Positions 60,577 to 64,000 of a DNA stretch of 64,000 nt are shown here, piece by piece (the stretch's first letter is position 1; each line of letters opens with the position of its first letter). Origin of the DNA: Lachancea kluyveri NRRL Y-12651 (lineage: Eukaryota > Ascomycota > Saccharomycetes > Saccharomycetales > Saccharomycetaceae); assembly GCA_000149225.2 (NCBI GenBank), contig CM000691.1, positions 868,001 through 932,000 of the forward strand, read 5' to 3'. The notes under the pieces were generated by a model, which was given only the letters and a program-made list of their open reading frames with translations, was not told the origin of the DNA and did not search any database. A program made the position numbers and the translations under genes.

Positions 60577-60792
60577 TTCTTAATAATATTATTCAAGTAG
60601 CGTTTGTATCATTATTTTTTTTTTTTTATTTTTTTTATACGTACCAGCGTCGCCGCGTTTACGTTTATCGATGTGATGCATCACCGAGCGCACGCGTTTG
60701 GAAGTTTCAGTAAAAGAGTAACTGCCCGAGTAATACTACAGCACAATTTTTTTCTACCTATCACTCCTCCCAACGCTTCTCTGGGAAAGCCC

Positions 60793-60822
60793 ATGTGGTA
60801 TGTTTACCAGATCATTATCTAG
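60793..60822 (+). promoter_or_regulatory. Short upstream reading frame overlapping the MSH1 start
   Basis: A nine-codon frame (MWYVYQIII) begins seven bases before the MSH1 ATG and ends inside its coding sequence in another frame. If its ATG is on the mRNA, scanning ribosomes would meet it first. Confidence 0.5.
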
Positions 60823-63697
60823 ATTATGCCTTGCAAGACTTTGTTTTAGGCGTTTCAACCATGAGACGACCAGTGTTGTGAAACCAGAAGTCGTTAAACT
60901 TACTTTGGTTTTAAATGAATTGGGAAGCATAACGCCGGATATTGCCGGTAGTATTGTCGCTAACACTCCTATAGAAACAAGTTTGCCACCGATTGAAAAA
61001 AGAGCTTCTAAAGAAAAGAAGAATAGAGGTGCACGTACTATTAAGAATTCTTTGCCACCTTCCCTACAGTACGTGCGGGATATGATGGACCAGTACAAAG
61101 ATCATGTTATTTTGACACAAATGGGCTCCTTTTACGAGCTTTATTTTGAACATGCTGAAATATATGCACCTAAGTTAAACTTGACATTGACGAGTAGAGA
61201 GTACACTTACGGAAAAGTGCCGTTCGCGGGATTCCCAGTGCAGCAGATTGGTAGGCACCTGAGCGTATTAGTCAAAAGATATGGTTATAGCGTTGCTATT
61301 GCCGATCAATTCAAGAAGGAAGATGTTGCGGACAACGAAACTAACAGGTTTTTGAGGAGAGTCACACGTATCGTGACACCAGGTACATTTATCGATGAGG
61401 CCTTTGAGAACTTGCAAGAAAATACGTATCTCCTTAGCATCGAATTTCCAGATAACTGTATGGACAAACTAGCAGACGTAGATATAAAAGTTGGGCTTGC
61501 TTGGTGTGATGTTTCTACGGGCGAGATATTTGTCCAACAAGTTCTGTTGAAGGACTTGGTTTCTGCCATAACAAGGATCAAGCCCAGAGAGATCTTGTTG
61601 GATGAAAAACTGCTCCCATATACCGTTGAAGCTGGAAAGTGGTACCCTGAGTTAGTAGAGCTGAAAAAATATTTTCTAAAATACCAGAAAATACCTAGCA
61701 AACATAGAACCATGGACACTTTCTATAAACTATTCACTAGTGGAGATACTGAAACCACAATAAAAGACTTAGACATTGCGTTTTATCAATTAACTCAAAA
61801 AGAAAACGCAGCCTTGAAAAATGTACTATTATACATTGAAGAACATTTACCTGATACTTTGGTCAACTTGCAAATACCACAGAGACAGTTAACTAACTCT
61901 ATCATGCAAATTGACTCTAGAACCAGTATTGCACTGGAGCTGCATTCCACAATCAGAAACAATAATAAAAAAGGGTCATTGCTATCCACAATTAGAAGGA
62001 CAGTCACTCCCTCGGGAAATCGTTTACTTACGCAATGGTTATCTGGTCCATCTTTGGATTTGAAAGAAATTGAGAAACGCCAAAAATTAGTGGGTTTGTT
62101 CAAAAAAGAGTTCGGCTTAACTCAAATTCTAATAGAGGAATTGAAACATGTCTATGACATGTCACGTATACTACAAAAGTTTTCATTTGGAAAAGGCGAG
62201 GCTATGGAATTAATACAACTATCTAACTCTCTCATGCAAGCAGCTTCGATTCGCGACATCATCAAAAAAGACTTTTTAGAACATACGAAGATTGGTAAGA
62301 GACTTTCGAACACCTTAAGCGAGCTTATGGGCGCACTTGAGTTCGACAACACTTTTATCAATAAAGTGCTTTGTTCTTTTGATGAGGAACAGCTCATTAG
62401 ATATCAAAGGCAAAAAGTCGAGCAAGATACAAACCCAGAAAGAATTAGGGATAATGTAAAGTCAAAAACAGACGATAGCCAAAGTTCCATCGGCTGGGTT
62501 GCTAAACCTGAAGCCAGCCAAACGCTCTCGAAATTACACAAACAATATAGTTTACTTTTGCAAAAGCGGGAGAAACTATTAAAAGTTTATCAGGATATCT
62601 TCGTGACCCAACTCCAGGCAAAGGAGGTAATGTTGAAATTAAAGCAAACCAATGAATACGCGATTCATCTAGTAGGCACTGCGAATAATTTGTTGAAAAT
62701 CAGCGAGTTTATCAAAAAAAATTCTCTAGTTGATGGAGAGCCTTTCCATATTTTACAAAAATCTGCACAGACACGTTGGTTAACCCACAAGTCGTGGACA
62801 GATTTGGGCCAACAATTAGATTTGGCGGTCATGAAAATTAGGCAGGAGGAGAACAACATCATCAATTCGTTTAAGTCAGAATTTGTAAAAAAAAGTACTA
62901 TAATTCGTGAAATTTCTCAAACGTTGGACTTCCTAGATGTATTGACTTCATTTGCCAAATTTTCCATTGAAAAAAACCTTGTATGCCCAAAAGTCGATCA
63001 CAGTAATGAATTGGAAATATTGGGTGGCCGACATTTAGTTGTTGAAGATGGTATTTCAGCCAAGTCTTTGGAATCTTTCACTAGCAATAACTGTCGACTA
63101 TCCAAGGGACATTTGTGGATTGTCACAGGCCCTAATATGGGTGGCAAGTCCACGTTTTTGAGACAGAACGCGATTATTGTAATTATGGCACAAATCGGTT
63201 GTTTTGTCCCCTGTGAAAGTGCGCGTATAGGCTTAGTGGATAAGATATTCAGTCGTGTTGGATCAGCGGATGACTTATACAATGAGATGAGTACCTTTAT
63301 GGTTGAAATGATTGAGACAAGCTTTATTTTAAAAGGTGCCACTAAAAGATCCTTAGCGATATTAGATGAAATCGGCCGTGGTACAAGTGGTAAAGAAGGG
63401 GTTAGCATAGCATTTGCCACTTTAAAGCATTTGGTTCATAGAAACCAATGCCGATCTCTCTTTGCAACACACTTTGGTAACGAGCTCCAGCATGTTGTAG
63501 AGAGTAAATGCGATGAGCCATTTAAGGAAAAACTGCACTTTTATAAGAGTGATATTGTAGAGTTGGACAAAGACCATTTTTACTATGACCACAAGCTCAA
63601 ACCTGGCATTTGTAGTAAATCTGATGCTATTAAAGTTGCCAGGATTGCTGGTTTCCCGGAAGAGGCACTGAAGACAGCACAGAGTGTATTAAATTAA
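60800..63697 (+). CDS. MSH1: MSH1, mitochondrial MutS homologue
   Basis: Encodes 965 residues (S. cerevisiae 959). Msh1 protects mitochondrial DNA from mismatches and aberrant recombination. The N-terminus [19 protein letters not shown] is an arginine-rich presequence. The mismatch-recognition motif [13 protein letters not shown] (about residues 106-118), connector and lever regions are followed by the ATPase: Walker [10 protein letters not shown] (about 777), [13 protein letters not shown], Walker [17 protein letters not shown] (about 851) and FATHF. The C-terminal end [22 protein letters not shown] is the dimerisation helix-turn-helix. All catalytic motifs appear intact. Position matches YHR120W. 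Confidence 0.97.
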   Translation: MFTRSLSRLCLARLCFRRFNHETTSVVKPEVVKLTLVLNELGSITPDIAGSIVANTPIETSLPPIEKRASKEKKNRGARTIKNSLPPSLQYVRDMMDQYKDHVILTQMGSFYELYFEHAEIYAPKLNLTLTSREYTYGKVPFAGFPVQQIGRHLSVLVKRYGYSVAIADQFKKEDVADNETNRFLRRVTRIVTPGTFIDEAFENLQENTYLLSIEFPDNCMDKLADVDIKVGLAWCDVSTGEIFVQQVLLKDLVSAITRIKPREILLDEKLLPYTVEAGKWYPELVELKKYFLKYQKIPSKHRTMDTFYKLFTSGDTETTIKDLDIAFYQLTQKENAALKNVLLYIEEHLPDTLVNLQIPQRQLTNSIMQIDSRTSIALELHSTIRNNNKKGSLLSTIRRTVTPSGNRLLTQWLSGPSLDLKEIEKRQKLVGLFKKEFGLTQILIEELKHVYDMSRILQKFSFGKGEAMELIQLSNSLMQAASIRDIIKKDFLEHTKIGKRLSNTLSELMGALEFDNTFINKVLCSFDEEQLIRYQRQKVEQDTNPERIRDNVKSKTDDSQSSIGWVAKPEASQTLSKLHKQYSLLLQKREKLLKVYQDIFVTQLQAKEVMLKLKQTNEYAIHLVGTANNLLKISEFIKKNSLVDGEPFHILQKSAQTRWLTHKSWTDLGQQLDLAVMKIRQEENNIINSFKSEFVKKSTIIREISQTLDFLDVLTSFAKFSIEKNLVCPKVDHSNELEILGGRHLVVEDGISAKSLESFTSNNCRLSKGHLWIVTGPNMGGKSTFLRQNAIIVIMAQIGCFVPCESARIGLVDKIFSRVGSADDLYNEMSTFMVEMIETSFILKGATKRSLAILDEIGRGTSGKEGVSIAFATLKHLVHRNQCRSLFATHFGNELQHVVESKCDEPFKEKLHFYKSDIVELDKDHFYYDHKLKPGICSKSDAIKVARIAGFPEEALKTAQSVLN

Positions 63698-63726
63698 ATA
63701 AAATAAACTATATGTATATACAGCAT

Positions 63727-63772
63727 TTAATAGCTACCGTGATTGTCTTGGTTCTTGGGTGGATTTTGCTGG

Positions 63773-63821
<49 letters not shown>

Positions 63822-64000
63822 GGATCAACAGCTGTTGAAGTTGTAACATTTGTTGAGTATTTTGTAAAGGTTGCTGTTGCTGCTGACGCTGCTGCTGTGG
63901 TAAATGCATTTGCTGTTGGGTATACTGTGAATACATTTGTTGGGGTGGCAATTGGTATTGTTGAGTATACTGTCCATAAGATTGTTGATACTGTGGGCTG
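63727..64000 (-). CDS. NAF1: C-terminal Q/P/Y-rich end of a gene, probably NAF1; cut by the window edge
   Basis: The minus-strand frame is open from the right edge to a stop at 63727-63729, giving about 90 residues: QYQQSYGQYTQQY..., then QQQ-rich sequence, 16 consecutive glutamines, and NPPKNQDNHGSY at the end. No domain is inside the window. The identification rests on position: NMA111 (YNL123W) is followed by NAF1 (YNL124W), on the same strand, in the YNL order that holds throughout this window; Naf1, an H/ACA snoRNP assembly factor, has a proline/glutamine-rich C-terminus. It converges with MSH1, 30 bases apart. Confidence 0.6.
63775..63822. repeat. (TTG)16 trinucleotide repeat, coding for a polyglutamine tract
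   Basis: Sixteen uninterrupted TTG units, read as CAA codons on the minus strand in the Q-rich end of the NAF1-position gene. Pure codon repetition suggests it can vary in length between strains. Confidence 0.9.

Overview
This is a window of nuclear DNA from a budding yeast of the family Saccharomycetaceae. Compact single-exon genes, GTATGT/TACTAAC-type introns, long A/T tracts between genes, and a protein set that can be named almost throughout against Saccharomyces cerevisiae all point there. The gene order is informative. Read left to right, the orthologues of S. cerevisiae YNL103-YNL124 appear in order. They are interleaved with YOR106-YOR114/115 on the left (VAM3 to TRS33) and with YHR114-YHR120 on the right (BZZ1 to MSH1), all in matching orientation. 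Gene pairs that S. cerevisiae kept after its genome duplication (LEU4/LEU9, INP52/INP53, TFC7/YNL108C, DMA1/DMA2, TOM70/TOM71) occur once. This is the order expected of a yeast that never underwent the whole-genome duplication. Protein similarity and base composition suggest the Zygosaccharomyces/Torulaspora group, but the species is an inference.

Layout. 1-735: 3' part of VAM3 (vacuolar t-SNARE). 0.9-4.4 kb: MET4 and RGS2, diverging from a shared promoter. 5.9-11.6 kb: LEU4-type isopropylmalate synthase and an INP52/INP53-type synaptojanin. 12.0-12.7 kb: a gene I cannot match to S. cerevisiae, peroxiredoxin-like but without the expected catalytic cysteine. 12.7-17.6 kb: YAF9, an intron-containing TFC7, a Maf-family gene, NOP15 and CYB5. 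18.3-24.0 kb: CEX1, DBP2 (with a 728-nt intron) and RPC19. 24.9-34.0 kb: AZF1, a YOR114W-position HMG-like gene, TRS33, BZZ1 and a YNL115C-type membrane hydrolase. 34.6-38.3 kb: DMA1/2 and MLS1. 38.3-42.0 kb: a 2.3-kb gene-poor stretch and a cytosolic solute-binding-fold gene of the CA3427 type, which S. cerevisiae lacks. 42.0-46.1 kb: DCP2 and NCS2. 46.1-48.0 kb: a second gene-poor stretch. 48.0-63.7 kb: COX23, TOM70/71, bL35m, NMA111, ORC6, SET1 and MSH1. 63.7 kb to the edge: the 3' end of a Q-rich gene, probably NAF1.

The genes are individually transcribed housekeeping genes, not a pathway cluster. Some regulatory themes recur. Ribosome-biogenesis genes (NOP15, RPC19, DBP2) carry RRPE and PAC-like promoter elements. 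MET4 carries Cbf1- and Met31/32-type sites in its own promoter. LEU4 has a Gcn4-like site and a TATA box. MLS1 has a CSRE-like site. I found no tRNA gene, rRNA, CRISPR array, transposon, LTR or centromere. The observations most worth a second look are the structured DBP2 intron, the orphan peroxiredoxin-like gene with its upstream reading frames, the TFC7 intron, the CA3427-type gene, and a 15-bp hairpin upstream of NOP15.
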